The notes beneath the pieces were generated by a model. It was not told the origin of the DNA and searched no databases. It was given only the letters and a program-made list of their open reading frames with translations. Of a DNA stretch of 64,000 nt, positions 45,538 through 55,659 are shown in pieces. This DNA comes from Silene conica (taxonomy: Eukaryota > Streptophyta > Magnoliopsida > Caryophyllales > Caryophyllaceae). How positions within the stretch are numbered: the stretch's first letter is position 1; each line of letters begins with the position of its first letter. Position numbers and translations under genes: made by a program. The stretch is taken from NCBI GenBank assembly GCA_029255685.2, contig CM055312.2, forward strand, positions 50,936,202-51,000,201, in the 5' to 3' direction.

Positions 45538-47349
45538 AGTGGTATCAGAGCCAGGCCATGAAACTTTTACTTTTGTGTTTTTCATAAGTTTTAAAATCTG
45601 AAAAATCGTTTTCTGTCGCTGAGTCGGTCGATCGACCCCCTGTTGCGGTCGGTCGACCGCCTCCTGTGTTGGTTTCTGTTTCGACAGTTTTCCTTTTATG
45701 AGTAATCTATCTTGTTTTTCGATTCCTGTTTACATATTGTTAATTAATCGATATTCTTGACAATATGTGAACCCTTGATGATGTTAATTTTGATTTACTT
45801 GTTTAAATCAAAGTTTAAAAGGTAAAAACTTGTTTTGATTTCAAAAGGTGCAGCGTTTTGCGTTTTCTGAAATTCGTTTTTACTGCCTGTTGGTCGGTCG
45901 ACCTAATTGATAGGTCAGTCGACCGATTATGCTGTTGCAGGAAGTTTCTGTTTCTCGTATGGAGGTCGGTCGACCACGTGTATAGGTCGGTCGACCTCCC
46001 CCCTGTAACAGACTCGTTTTTTTTTTTTTTTTCCGAAAATAACATGTTTTATTTTCACATGGCCTTTAGTAATATACTATATACGGAAATAGTATATTAT
46101 TAATTTTGTGAAACGGTTCACCCTCGTTTGATACATATTATTTTAAAACGGTTTAAGATAATGGATTATAAATTTATTAAAATTGGGTGATTAAAACGGT
46201 ATAATCACATAATTTTAATCCCGTAAGGTGGTTTGGTAAAATTTGTTAATCATAATAACAGTATTATGTCATGTATAAATTTTAATTTTAGTTGATGCAT
46301 TTTATTTATCGTCTTGTTGAATGCCTTGTGAATGCTTTCAATAACGTATTTATTTTTGCAAACGGTTTTAACTTAGTGTGGCCTTAGAAGATTGTGTCAC
46401 CGTAATGATGGGACACAGTCTTGCTTGTAATTTTGAGATCTTGTATCTCCGTTTTGGGTTTTTGCCATGTAATTACTTTTGTATTTAAATTAGAATGTAA
46501 TTAGGGTTATATTTGTAATTTAAATTAGTAATTTTGTGAAGACCAAAGACGGAGACCGGATGCTCACTCCCGCTGCAAGGACCAAGATGGAACATCAAGA
46601 CAAGCTTCTAGGGTCCAACGGTGGATTCCAAGTTGTTTTATGTTTATTTTGGTAGGATAGGCCACACTAGGACTTTTATTTACGTTTATCGCATTTATTT
46701 TATGCTTTCATCGATAATAGCTTGCATCATATTCCGCGTAAAACCAAACCACCTATAACATGCCTGAAAACTGACTCATGTAGAGGTTACGCGTTAGTTT
46801 TCTGTGACAATACAGATGTCACATGTCAATTACAAAGCCATCACTTTATTTAATTCATTCACGCATATGCTAGATATTAGTTCACTTAAAATGGATAAAT
46901 ATAAGTTGATGGGGTCTTCCTCGTATAACCAAAAATTGAGACTAGTCTTTATAAATCAGACTCCCATGAATCCCTTCTTCGTCGGTAGGCATAATATGAC
47001 CCCTTCTACGTCGGGTAAGTGGGAACAGATGATTTATATTATCTCAACATCATGGTCACTCGATACTATCTAGCGACTGAGATGGACTAATAGATAGGAC
47101 TTACGAAAATTTATCGACCAAGAGTTCCAACGGTGGAATTAGCCAAGCTGTGGGCTTATCAATATACGGAAATTGAGTCTTGGGATCGTTTATATAATTC
47201 TTGAGGGAGATCAATTATATAAATGCATGAGTCTACGAGTTCAAATACATTTTAATATAGACTTAAATCACAACAATGAGTTGCTTATATGGTTCTGTTT
47301 TATCTTCTTTTCAGTGTAGAACACGTTCAATTAAACTGCTGTATAACTA
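45538..47349 (+). other. Element E primer-binding site and 1.8-kb leader
   Basis: TGGTATCAGAGC at 45540-45551 matches initiator tRNA-Met. At 45620-46010 the leader carries five or six GGTCGGTCGACC-type near-palindromes in AT-rich DNA. Blocks shared with C and D lie near 46540-46640 (GACCAAGACGG-like) and 47115-47150 (ACCAAGAGTTCCAACGGTGG). No gene. Confidence 0.75.
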
Positions 47350-48290
47350 ATGGCTGGTGAAGACCCAATGCCAAGTGCCAAGCTAGCACGTGAATCCTGG
47401 CTAAAAGCCTTCATGGACTCCATGAATCAGTCTACTAGACTGAGGAATGATGGGTCAAACTTCTCTGACTGGGAGGCAGCACTACGGAATGCTGCCATTG
47501 CTGACGGAAAACTTAAGTACTTAACTGAGCCAATTCCGGCACACCCAGGAACTGGAGCTAGAGCTAATGAAGTTCGTGCTCATAGCGACTTCGTCATGGA
47601 AGCGGGTGCGATAAAGAACGTACTCATCTATGCACTGGAATCCAATTTGCAAAGACGCTTCATAGCCCATGGTGCAAACAAGATTTTCACCACGCTCACT
47701 AACGAATTCTCAAAGGCTCCGAGGATCGTTTCTTATGAGCATACCTGTCGCTTCTTTGAGACGAAACTCTAGAAGGGCCAAGCTGTTAGCCCACATATTC
47801 TTCACATGATTGAGAATATCGAAAAACTGGAGGCCCTAAACTGCAAGATCAGTGAGAACATAATCGTTGATCGAATGCTTCATTCGCTTCATGATGGGTT
47901 CGCCCTCTTCAGGGCCAACTATTACATGAACGACATGAAGAAGACTCCTCATGACCTCCACTCCCTTCTCGTACAGATCGAGAAGGATCTGAAATTAAGT
48001 GGGAGCGTGAAGCAAGATGTTCTCATGATTTCCAGTAAGGGTAAGGGTAAGGGTAAAGCTAAAGCTCAGGGCGACCTAACAGTAGGCAAGCCCAAGTTTA
48101 AGAAGTCAGGATTTACTAAGAGTGGGCCAGGTGAGTCGAGCAACTCACAGGGCAAAACAAAGAGCAAGGATACTAGCATGGAATGCCACCATTGCCACAA
48201 GACTGGGCATTGGAGGCGCTCATGCCCCGTGTATCGTGAGGACATTAAGGCAGGCCGCGTTACTCCTGTTGGTATGTCTTCTTCTTCTTT
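47350..48290 (+). pseudogene. Element E gag
   Basis: Starts at ATG 47350. The N-terminus has ESWLKAFMDS and DGSNFSDWEAAL, homologous to the gags of C and D. TAG at 47770-47772 interrupts the frame, which continues in phase through a capsid region to a lysine-rich linker and one knuckle, CHHCHKTGHWRRSC (about 48184-48225). It leads without a break into protease. Confidence 0.85.
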
Positions 48291-49656
48291 TATTCACATG
48301 ATTGAGATTAACCATGCAAGTTACGGAACTTGGGTACTAGATACTGGTTGTGGTTCTCATCTATGTAATCATGTGCAGGGCCTTCGAAACCAAGAACCCC
48401 TAATCAAGGGTGAGGTTGACCTGCGTGTCGGGAATGGAGCACGTGTTGCTGCAATCTCGAGGGGAACATACGTGATCCAGCTTCCAAGTGGATTCGAGTT
48501 ATCTTTATATAACTGTTATTATGTTCCTTGTTTGTCCAAAAACATTATTTCAGTTTCTGCGCTTGACAAACTCGGTTTTTCATTTGTAATAGAGAATAAT
48601 AGCTGTATTTTCTCCTTACACAATATGATTTATGGCAAGGCAGTTTCCATGAATGGAATTTATGTTTTAGATCAAACCACCGAGATATTACATGTGAATA
48701 GCAAGAGATTAAAGATAGGTGACAAAGATCAAACTTACCTATGGCATTGTCGTATGGGACACATAAATGAGAAACGCGTGAAACAACTCATACAGAATGG
48801 AGCTATCTCGCCCTTTGATTTCGAATCATATGGCACGTGTGAATCATGTCTCATCGGTAAGATGACTCGTATTTCCTTCAAAGGTGTTGGAATGCGCGCT
48901 GCCGACCTATTAGGACTCATACATACGGACGTATGTGGCCCTATGTCGATCAACGCACGAGAAGGCTATAGGTATTTCATCACTTTCACGGATGATTTGA
49001 GTAGATATGGCTATGTCTACTTAATGAAGCACAAAAGTGAATCCTTTGACAAGTTCAAAGAATACCAGAATCGGGTATAGAACCAACTGGGAAGAAAGAT
49101 TAAAGCACTACGTTCTGATCGTGGTGGTGAGTATCTTTCACACGAGTTTGATCAACACCTTAAAGACTGTGGCATCGTTCTACAGTTAACTCCACCTGGA
49201 ACACCACAATTAAATGGTGTGTCCGAACGGAGAAATCGAACTCTACTTGATATGGTTCGATCCATGATAAGTCACACCGTTGTGCCTGATTCATTGTGGG
49301 GCTATGCTCTTTTGTCGGCCGCTCTAATTCTTAACCGAAGTCCGTCTAAAGCTGTTGACAAGACTCCATACGAATTATGGAAGGGAACGGTCCCTAACTT
49401 GTCCTTTATTCGGGTTTGGGTCTGCAAGGCTTATGTCAAGTGGAGACACGAGGATAAGCTCGGCCCGTGATCGGTCAAGACATACTTTATAGGCTATCCA
49501 AAGGGAACTTTTGGTCATTACTTCTACTCGCCAACCGAACATCGTGTTTTTGTTGCGGCTAGTGCAACGTTCATAGAGAAAGAATTTCTCGAGAACAAGT
49601 CGAGTAATAGAACCTTTGATTTATCGGAGGTTCAAGAACCAACTACCGAGCAACCA
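48291..49656 (+). pseudogene. Element E protease and integrase
   Basis: Protease motif WVLDTGCGSHLC near 48330-48365. Then the GAG-pre-integrase segment LWHCRMGHINEKRV...CESCLIGK with its HHCC zinc ligands, and the integrase core: LIHTDVCGPM, FTDDLSRYGYVY, SDRGGEYLS and GVSERRNRTLLDM. Stops at TAG 49078-49080 (between the first and second catalytic parts) and TGA 49468-49470 interrupt one common frame. Both can be explained by C-to-T changes. All DDE residues are visible. Confidence 0.85.
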
Positions 49657-51012
49657 TTGGAGGAAACAGTTCCTTCAACCGAGGCTGCGGTAGATATTCC
49701 TGAGGAACCTAGGAGGTCGGGAAGAGTCTCCATTCCTCCGGACAGGTACATTGGTATGGTCGAGGAACATGATATGGATGACGTCTTACTCCTAGAGGGT
49801 AATGAACCCTCAACCTATAAAGGTTCCATGACCAGTTCTGACTCAAAGCTATGGCTAGAAGCCATGCAATCCGAGATGGACTCCATGTATGAGAACAACG
49901 TGTGGGATCTTGTGGACCTACCTGCAAAGGTACGCCCCCTTCAATGCAAATGGCTTTACAAAATAAAGCATGCCGTGGAAGGTAAACAAGATATCCATAA
50001 GGCAAGACTAGTTGCTAAAGGTTTCACCCAAGTGCCAGGCTTGCACTACGATGAGATCTTTGCACCCGTAGTTATGCTACGTTCCATTCGGATTATCTTA
50101 GCGATAGCCGCATTTCATGCATATGAAATATGGCAAATGGACGTTAAAACCGCCTTCTTAAACGGTTATTTGGAGGAAGAGTTGTACATGGTACAACCCG
50201 AGGGTTTTATTGATCCAGAACATCCTAAGAAGGTTTGCAAGCTTAAGCGTTCCATCTATGGACTTAAGCAAGCATCGCGGAGTTGGAATCATCGCTTCGA
50301 CCAAGTGATAAAAGAGAATGGGTTCATTCGATCAGTCGAGGAACCATGTCTCTATATCAAGTCGAATGGGAGCAAGATTGTCTTCCTAGTACTGTATGTC
50401 GATGACATACTCTTGATTGGGAATGACATACCTCTCCTTTCTTCGGTTAAAGCATGGTTGAAAAACCATTTCCAGATGAAAGATCTGGGAGAGGCACAAA
50501 GAATTTTGGGCATCCGTATCTACAGGGATAGATCACAACGGATGTTGTCTCTCAGTCAGGAGTCTTACATAGACAAGATTCTAGAGAGATTCAGGATGAC
50601 GAACTCCAAGAAAGGGTTCCTTCCTATGACTACTGGGCTTCACTTGAGCAAGTCTCAAAAAGCTAAGACATTGGAAGAGAAAGAGCGCATGAGTCGGATT
50701 CCTTATGCTTCGACAATAGGATCGATCATGTATGCCATGATATGCACACGTCCAGACGTTGCATATGCATTGAGTATGACTAGTCGATTCCAAGCTCATC
50801 CAGGTGAACAACACTGGATGGCCGTGAAAAACATTCTTAAGTACCTACGGAGGACTAAAGATTGGGGATTGACTTATGGAGGCGACTCAACGCTCTGCGC
50901 CACGGGTTACGCAGATGCTAGCTTCCAAACGGATAGAGACGACTCTAAATCTCAGTCTGGATTCGTTTTTACTCTTAATGGCGCTCCTGTCAGCTGGAAA
51001 AGTTCTAAATAA
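49657..51012 (+). pseudogene. Element E reverse transcriptase
   Basis: A 451-codon open stretch in the same frame as the upstream pieces. It starts in the integrase-RT linker (RRSGRVS), then holds WLYKIKH, HKARLVAKGFTQ, QMDVKTAFLNG, LKRSIYGLKQASR and the catalytic VLYVDDILLIGND (both aspartates kept). The early RNase H follows, including TGYADASFQTDRDDSKS, ending in SWKSSK and a TAA at 51010-51012. Confidence 0.9.
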
Positions 51013-51177
51013 AGTGTTACAGCAGATTCTACAACTGAGTCCGCGTAAAAGGAGATTTTCATTGATAAGATTGCTACGGATGACAACATAGCTGATCCTC
51101 TCACTAAAGCATTACCACGTGATAAGCATGAAGGGCACATTCATTCCATGGGAATTAGATGTGTTCCTAAGTTGTAG
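51013..51177 (+). pseudogene. Element E RNase H remnant
   Basis: The frame continues SVTADSTTES, hits a second TAA at 51046-51048, and then jumps directly to the usual C-terminal ATDDNIADPLTKALP and a final TAG at 51175-51177. In full copia elements several dozen residues with RNase H catalytic positions lie between these two parts, so there is an internal deletion, estimated at 70-90 residues. Confidence 0.75.
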
Positions 51178-52038
51178 TACTCTTTTATGAATTCATGTAA
51201 TAATTCATTTTCTCGTGTACTCTATTCAACCTCATTGTTATGATATATAATGTTTTGTTTTTCATGTGGAATTGTACGCCAATTTTGAACACCACAAATT
51301 GAACTGAATAACATTACATCGTTTTAGTCCTTGATTACCCACTTGAGCTGATAACTCAGGTAATCATTTTGCGACGTTGGTTGATGGTGGGTTCAACGAG
51401 CCATAAGTCAAGCGGATGACTGACCAATCACAAAGGTGAGTTATACGGATATCTCGTAGGACACCCCGTGACAACGTTATGGAGTCCTAAATGTTTTATA
51501 ACATTGGGTGCCAGGTCGTGGATAGGACCTCCATAGTGTTCCTTAGAGTCGAGTCTTTTGACTTTCAACTGTCTCTTGAGATTAAGGCAGATTTTGGGTA
51601 ACTTTGCTTTCTTTCCCACGGTCATCGTAACAGGGGCAAGAGGATTTTTCTGGGTTATTTCATGCTGCGCGATATCGGCAGGATTCGAGTTGAGGGAAAT
51701 ATCCAAACCCTTATCAGGTTTTTATCATTTCTCAGGGCCACTCGAGGAGTAGTAACTGAAATGCATGGCCATGCTCGAATACAGATTCGTTTTATCAGTT
51801 AAGTTACTCTCTAGTCGGGGAAACCACTCTTGATACAGATCACTTGTGAGATACGACCTTTGCGAATGCGGATTTGCAAATTGTCTTACATTGAGTGGGA
51901 GAAATTTTAAAAGGATATGAGAATCGGTTATCGCACCTACACTTGTACGGACAAGTGGGAGTTTGTTGGAGCCTTGTGTCCTCCACATGTAGTGTGATAA
52001 CGTCATTGCACATACCCTTGTACGGACAAGTGGGAGAT
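51178..52038 (+). other. Element E 3' noncoding region with duplicated polypurine tract
   Basis: It contains the block CCACTCGAGGAG and the palindrome GCATGGCCATGC (51763-51774) shared with C and D. It has two polypurine tracts. The first (51947-51963) is followed by an LTR-like start of another family, TGTTGGAGCCTTGTGTCC (51964-52016). The second (52022-52038) adjoins E's own 3' LTR. Confidence 0.75.
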
Positions 52039-53034
52039 TGTTGGGGCTGGTGTCCTTGACAATTAAGTATAATGACTTATTAAATCTCTTTAAGGATCAC
52101 AAGGGCATACTTCAGTATTATTACCAGTTGATCCACGTTTATCAATAACGGTTGGCTTGCTAGATAAGTTTGACGTTATTGTCATACGGATGGCGGTGAT
52201 CAACTGGTCCCTATACGTCACACCTATAGGACACGTTTGAGAGATGTGAAGGTATGAAAATACAGTCACATTTATGCCGGATACGACTAAACAGTTAGTC
52301 AGAGGTATTGACTATTGAATTAGTCAATAAGATGTTGAGATTATTATTTAATACGGATTAAATAATTTTAGCTAATACGGATTACATGATTAATTCGTAA
52401 ATTAAATATAAACGGTTATATTTAATTAAATATTGTATTCGCATATTAATATAAACAGTTATATTAATTTGGGTAATTATACAATATCGTATTTTATCAG
52501 ACCATTATTAATACATCGACTGCGTTAATATCTGATAACAAGTATGCGATTTATAATTAAAATCCCGCAAATAACTTATAGCTAAATGGGTCGAATCACG
52601 AATTAGAATAAGGTAATAGTGGAAAGCCCACTCTTACCCTATTCGAAAAATTCGGCCGAGTATACTACATAAGGAGAAGACTTCTCCTTATGTCAGGTTA
52701 CTCTTGTTGCACTGTAAAACACAATCTCAAGAAAATTAGGGTTTGAGAGCATTCTTCTCCGATAACCCAGATCTCACATCTAAACTCAAAAGGCTCTCCC
52801 TATATTGCAAGGCAATTGGAGAGGATTTCTAGCACACGCGACAACGTCTCAATCTAAGTCTTGGGTGCAAGTTATAGGAGGGAATTTGTGTTAATTCCTG
52901 TTCTTAGGCCTTTCGCACAAGGTCTAAAGGTTGTACTCCTTTTCATGCATTATTTATCTTATGACTATATTCACAATTGTAATTTTCATTATAATCCTGC
53001 AAGTTTAGGGCGAATACATGCTTTATTCCCCACA
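52039..53034 (+). mobile_element. 3' LTR of element E
   Basis: 996 bp, about eight differences from the 5' LTR, for example GCGGCAGCGT in the 5' copy versus GCGACAACGT here. Confidence 0.9.
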
Positions 53035-53039
53035 GACAA

Positions 53040-53871
53040 ATCACCCTGTACCACCATGACCAGACACCACCGTACCTCGAGACCACCACCACGAGCAACC
53101 CCCATAAACCACCTATCTCAACACCCAAAGACCCATAACAATAAACATACGAACAAATCTAAAAACTGATTATAAAACGCATCAGAAAAACGCCTGTTGA
53201 ACTCGTATTACACCCCTTCCCTGACACCGCATTCGCCACCTTCGAAAGTGTGCAAAAACAACCAACGACACGACACATATGACCAACATATACTCATTAT
53301 ACATCCTAGTATAATCGTATATAAAAACAACAAAAAATAAACGTGTTTGCATTCCCCTAAATAGACGACAAAGACCATACATAAAACTAAGATTAAAGTG
53401 AACGTGGTGAGCATACCAGATCCTTGGCCAAATCGAGGTACCCTAGGACCACCTACGACCACCTTGAGCAGGCTCTTTTTCTTCCCTACAGTGACGGCTA
53501 GGTTGTTGTGAGATCTTGTTTGTGTTTGAATAGGGTTTAGGGTACCGAAAACCTTCCTATATATGGCGGCAGGCAGGTGTTCTAAACAGAGGTTTTGAAA
53601 AAAACGTATGGGCTAGGTCTTTGTCACACTTTTCGAGGCCCAACTCGAGATACCAGCAGGTCACAAGTTCGAGTCTTATTAACATCATACCACTACTATT
53701 ATTACAAGATGCCTTGGTTCCCATTTCGAATCCCACTGAAGACCAAAACGCTCATCAAAATGCGAGTATGCACAAGCTTATAAAACGACCAATTAATAAG
53801 TAACTCATCGCTTAACCATAAATTACCCATGAATTACTATATTTTTAATAATAATAATTCGGGTTATTACA
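53040..53871 (-). mobile_element. 5' LTR of element B, right part
   Basis: 832 bp; with 43120-44541 it gives 2254 bp versus 2293 bp for the other LTR. It contains the tRNA-like antisense block (about 53603-53690) and ends TTATTACA. Confidence 0.9.
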
Positions 53872-53876
53872 ATAGG

Positions 53877-54221
53877 GGAGTAAATATGGTATAGTGTTTA
53901 GGGGGAGTAAATATGGGTAGTTGAGGGGATGAAGATGGGTTTTGTAATTTTGGGTAGTTTGGTTTTATGTGGGTTGGGTTGTTATTTTTGGAGGGAAAGG
54001 TTAATGGATTGGGTTGGGTTAGGGTGTTAATGATGGGTAGTAATTTTGTTTAGGGTGGGTTTTGATGTTGAGTTAAGGTGGGGTCTCAATGGCAATACTT
54101 GTAAATAAGTTGTTTCAATTAGGATAGAATGGACATTTATATGTCCAAATAAAGAAAGGTGTAGTGTGGATACGAACGGACCGAAAAGGAATAAGTGTAG
54201 TGTGGATACAAACGGAGGAAG
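53877..54221 (+). mobile_element. Right arm of the MLE
   Basis: G-rich, T-rich sequence (GGGTTGGGTTGTT-like), then two copies of the terminal sequence: an inner one at 54159-54180 and the true end at 54192-54221. On the minus strand it would carry the promoter of the antisense ORF. No ORF. Confidence 0.7.
54192..54221 (-). repeat. Right terminal inverted repeat of the MLE
   Basis: Read on the minus strand, CTTCCTCCGTTTGTATCCAC, followed by ACTACACTTA as at the left end. TA at 54222-54223. A second copy without the last bases lies 11 bp inward at 54159-54180. Confidence 0.85.
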
Positions 54222-54223
54222 TA

Positions 54224-54580
54224 TAATTTACCTAGTACCCAAACTTATCATTTTCATAAATTTCCTCATTATTCTTAATGGGTATTTGGATATGCGTATA
54301 GATATTAATAATAATTAATAAAGGTCGTTTGTATGTGTGTGTTATTTGGGTTATTGACGTTCGTATATGTGTTTTTTCTTTCTTTTTTAATAAATATAAG
54401 GGTCTAAGGGTCGGGTAGGGTCCCAACACCAAGACCCGGACCCGGACCCAATGTTTTTATATAAGACTCATAACCGACTCATACCCGATCAGGTCTCAAA
54501 AATTCAGACCCATATTCGACCCGTTAGGGTCAGACCCTAAGGGTCTGGGTCGTCGGGGACCAAACGCACTACCATCCCTA
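54224..54580. mobile_element. Right arm of the hAT MITE
   Basis: AT-rich first half. From 54405 on it is dense in GGGTC and GACCC motifs (GACCCGGACCCGGACCCA, GACCCGTTAGGGTC), typical subterminal repeats where hAT transposase would bind. Ends ACCATCCCTA. Confidence 0.65.
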
Positions 54581-54650
54581 GTCATAGGTGTTCATTGGGC
54601 GTCTTCCATGTTGGATAAGTATATTAGGAAAAAAAATCGGTATTATTTTA

Positions 54651-55158
54651 CATATTTGCTAAATCTCGCACTAAATTTTACTAAATGTCACACAATTTAA
54701 CCTTAATTTGTTAATCTCACCCTTTATTTTGAACACAAACTAAAAAATTACCCCCTTTTCTTCCCTCTAAAAATCTAATCAAATCAATAATTATGGATCA
54801 TATTAGCCATATCGCAAGCAATTTTGCCGTTTTGTCAACAATTTAATCAGCACATGTCGTTTAGTCAACTGAATGAATGCTTTTCTTTCTTAAAAAATGG
54901 TTTTTACAATTAGGGTTTGGATTTTGGGTTGTTGAAAGAGTGTTTGTTAGTGGTCGTCGAATTGGTCGGTATAGGGTGGCTGGAGAAGGCTCGACGCGAT
55001 GAGGTGGTTGGTGCCGTGAGCGGTCTGTAGATCTGAGTTTTTTATTTTCTGTATTTGTTTCTCTAGTTGTGTGTGAAAAGTGAAAGGGGTAACATCGGAA
55101 TAAAACGGAAAAATGTGTTGGATTAAGCAAAATTGTGTGCGAGATTTAGCATATACCT
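54651..55158. mobile_element. Inverted-repeat (MITE-like) element
   Basis: GCTAAATCTCGCACTAAATTTT at about 54658 pairs with the reverse of 55120-55155 (GCTAAATCTCGCACACAATTTT on the minus strand). Both are flanked by T/A-rich runs that could be a 9-bp target duplication. The GCTAAATCTCGC type of end is reminiscent of small Mutator-like elements. The interior has a minus-strand frame (54861-55130) without recognisable features. Boundaries are uncertain. Confidence 0.45.
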
Positions 55159-55659
55159 TATTTTTTTTCATTTTTACTCTTTTATATACATCATTTACAA
55201 TTTTAACCTTGTTATTTTCTCATCCCGTGTTTTTTTCTTCCTTCCCTTCCATCTCCCTTTACCACCAACACCACTTGTTAGTGTTCGAAAATTTATGTTC
55301 AACCCTTGCTCCGACCGATGATCGAAGTTGGTCTGATACACATGGGTGACCCTTCTCTAGCTACCATCATCATCAATAACAATACACCATTTCCGCAGCT
55401 TTTTAGAGACGCAAAATTAATCAAGTACTCATTGAAGTAAAGAAACACCTCCACATATCTTGATAACAATCTCTATTTTCTTGAATTTTTATTTAATTTG
55501 GCATTTTATTTATGCTGAAGTCCAATCACGATTTTCTATAGGACTATCTTTAAGAGTATCTCGGATAAGCACACGGGCTCTGAAGTCTCAATTGGAAGGA
55601 AAAGAGAAAAATAGTCTCCTTCGAGTCTTAACAGAAGGAACCGAGTCTCTCAATCCAGT
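55159..55659. other. Intergenic, nothing recognised
   Basis: AT-rich DNA. Short overlapping frames around 55113-55349 have no family features. A GA-rich piece near 55590-55620 leads to the RNase H-like fragment. Confidence 0.4.

Larger units (their letters stand above)
44542..53034 (+). mobile_element. Element E: Ty1/copia retrotransposon, defective, inserted in the 5' LTR of B
   Basis: 8493 bp. Both LTRs are 996 bp (44542-45537 and 52039-53034), begin TGTTGGGGCTGGTGTCC, end TTCCCCACA, and differ at about eight positions. The target duplication GACAA is at 44537-44541 and 53035-53039. The gag-pol order gag, protease, integrase, reverse transcriptase, RNase H is that of copia. At least five in-frame stops and an RNase H deletion make it non-autonomous, although the LTRs look young. 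Confidence 0.9.
17783..53871 (-). mobile_element. Element B: Ty3/gypsy chromovirus, Tekay/Del type, minus strand
   Basis: In plus coordinates it starts TGTAACACCCCCATTTATTT and ends TTCGGGTTATTACA. Flanks GTAGG (17778-17782) and ATAGG (53872-53876) match at four of five bases. The primer-binding site lies next to the right LTR and the polypurine tract next to the left LTR, so it reads on the minus strand. Coding runs from 42562 down to 20233, broken by element C. The 5' LTR is broken by element E. Its LTRs differ at more than thirty positions by eye, making it the oldest LTR element in the nest. Stops, two frameshifts, a lost start and a mutated reverse transcriptase site make it dead. Confidence 0.85.
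624..54221 (+). mobile_element. Plant mariner-like element (MLE, Tc1/mariner superfamily), nested in the hAT MITE
   Basis: Terminal inverted repeats of about 30 bp (624-653 and 54192-54221) match at all but two positions and are flanked by TA (622-623 and 54222-54223). The transposase is on the plus strand and starts at 1112. Without the gypsy insertions A and B the element is about 4.7 kb: 624-1249, 14055-17782 and 53877-54221. That is a normal size for a full plant MLE. It holds two coding regions facing each other: a broken DD39D transposase and a 158-codon minus-strand ORF. The reconstructed target, TAAATTATAATTTA, is a perfect palindrome centred on the TA. Confidence 0.8.
420..54580. mobile_element. 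Outermost hAT-type MITE, split by all later insertions
   Basis: The left end reads TAGGGTTGGCAATGGTAGGG and the right end, reversed, TAGGGATGGTAGTG. The flanking octamers GTCACAGG (412-419) and GTCATAGG (54581-54588) differ at one base. An 8-bp duplication plus TAGGG-type termini is characteristic of hAT elements. The right arm holds many subterminal GGGTC/GACCC motifs, as in known plant hAT MITEs that begin TAGGGTTGGCAATGGGT. With the MLE removed the element is only about 0.56 kb and has no coding capacity, so it depended on a hAT transposase elsewhere. It is the oldest layer of the nest. Confidence 0.7.

Noticed and set aside
45364-45561. ORF at the end of the 5' LTR of E (also 52861)
   Set aside because: LTR sequence; the right copy fuses into element B sequence and the left copy into the primer-binding site, so it is not a gene.
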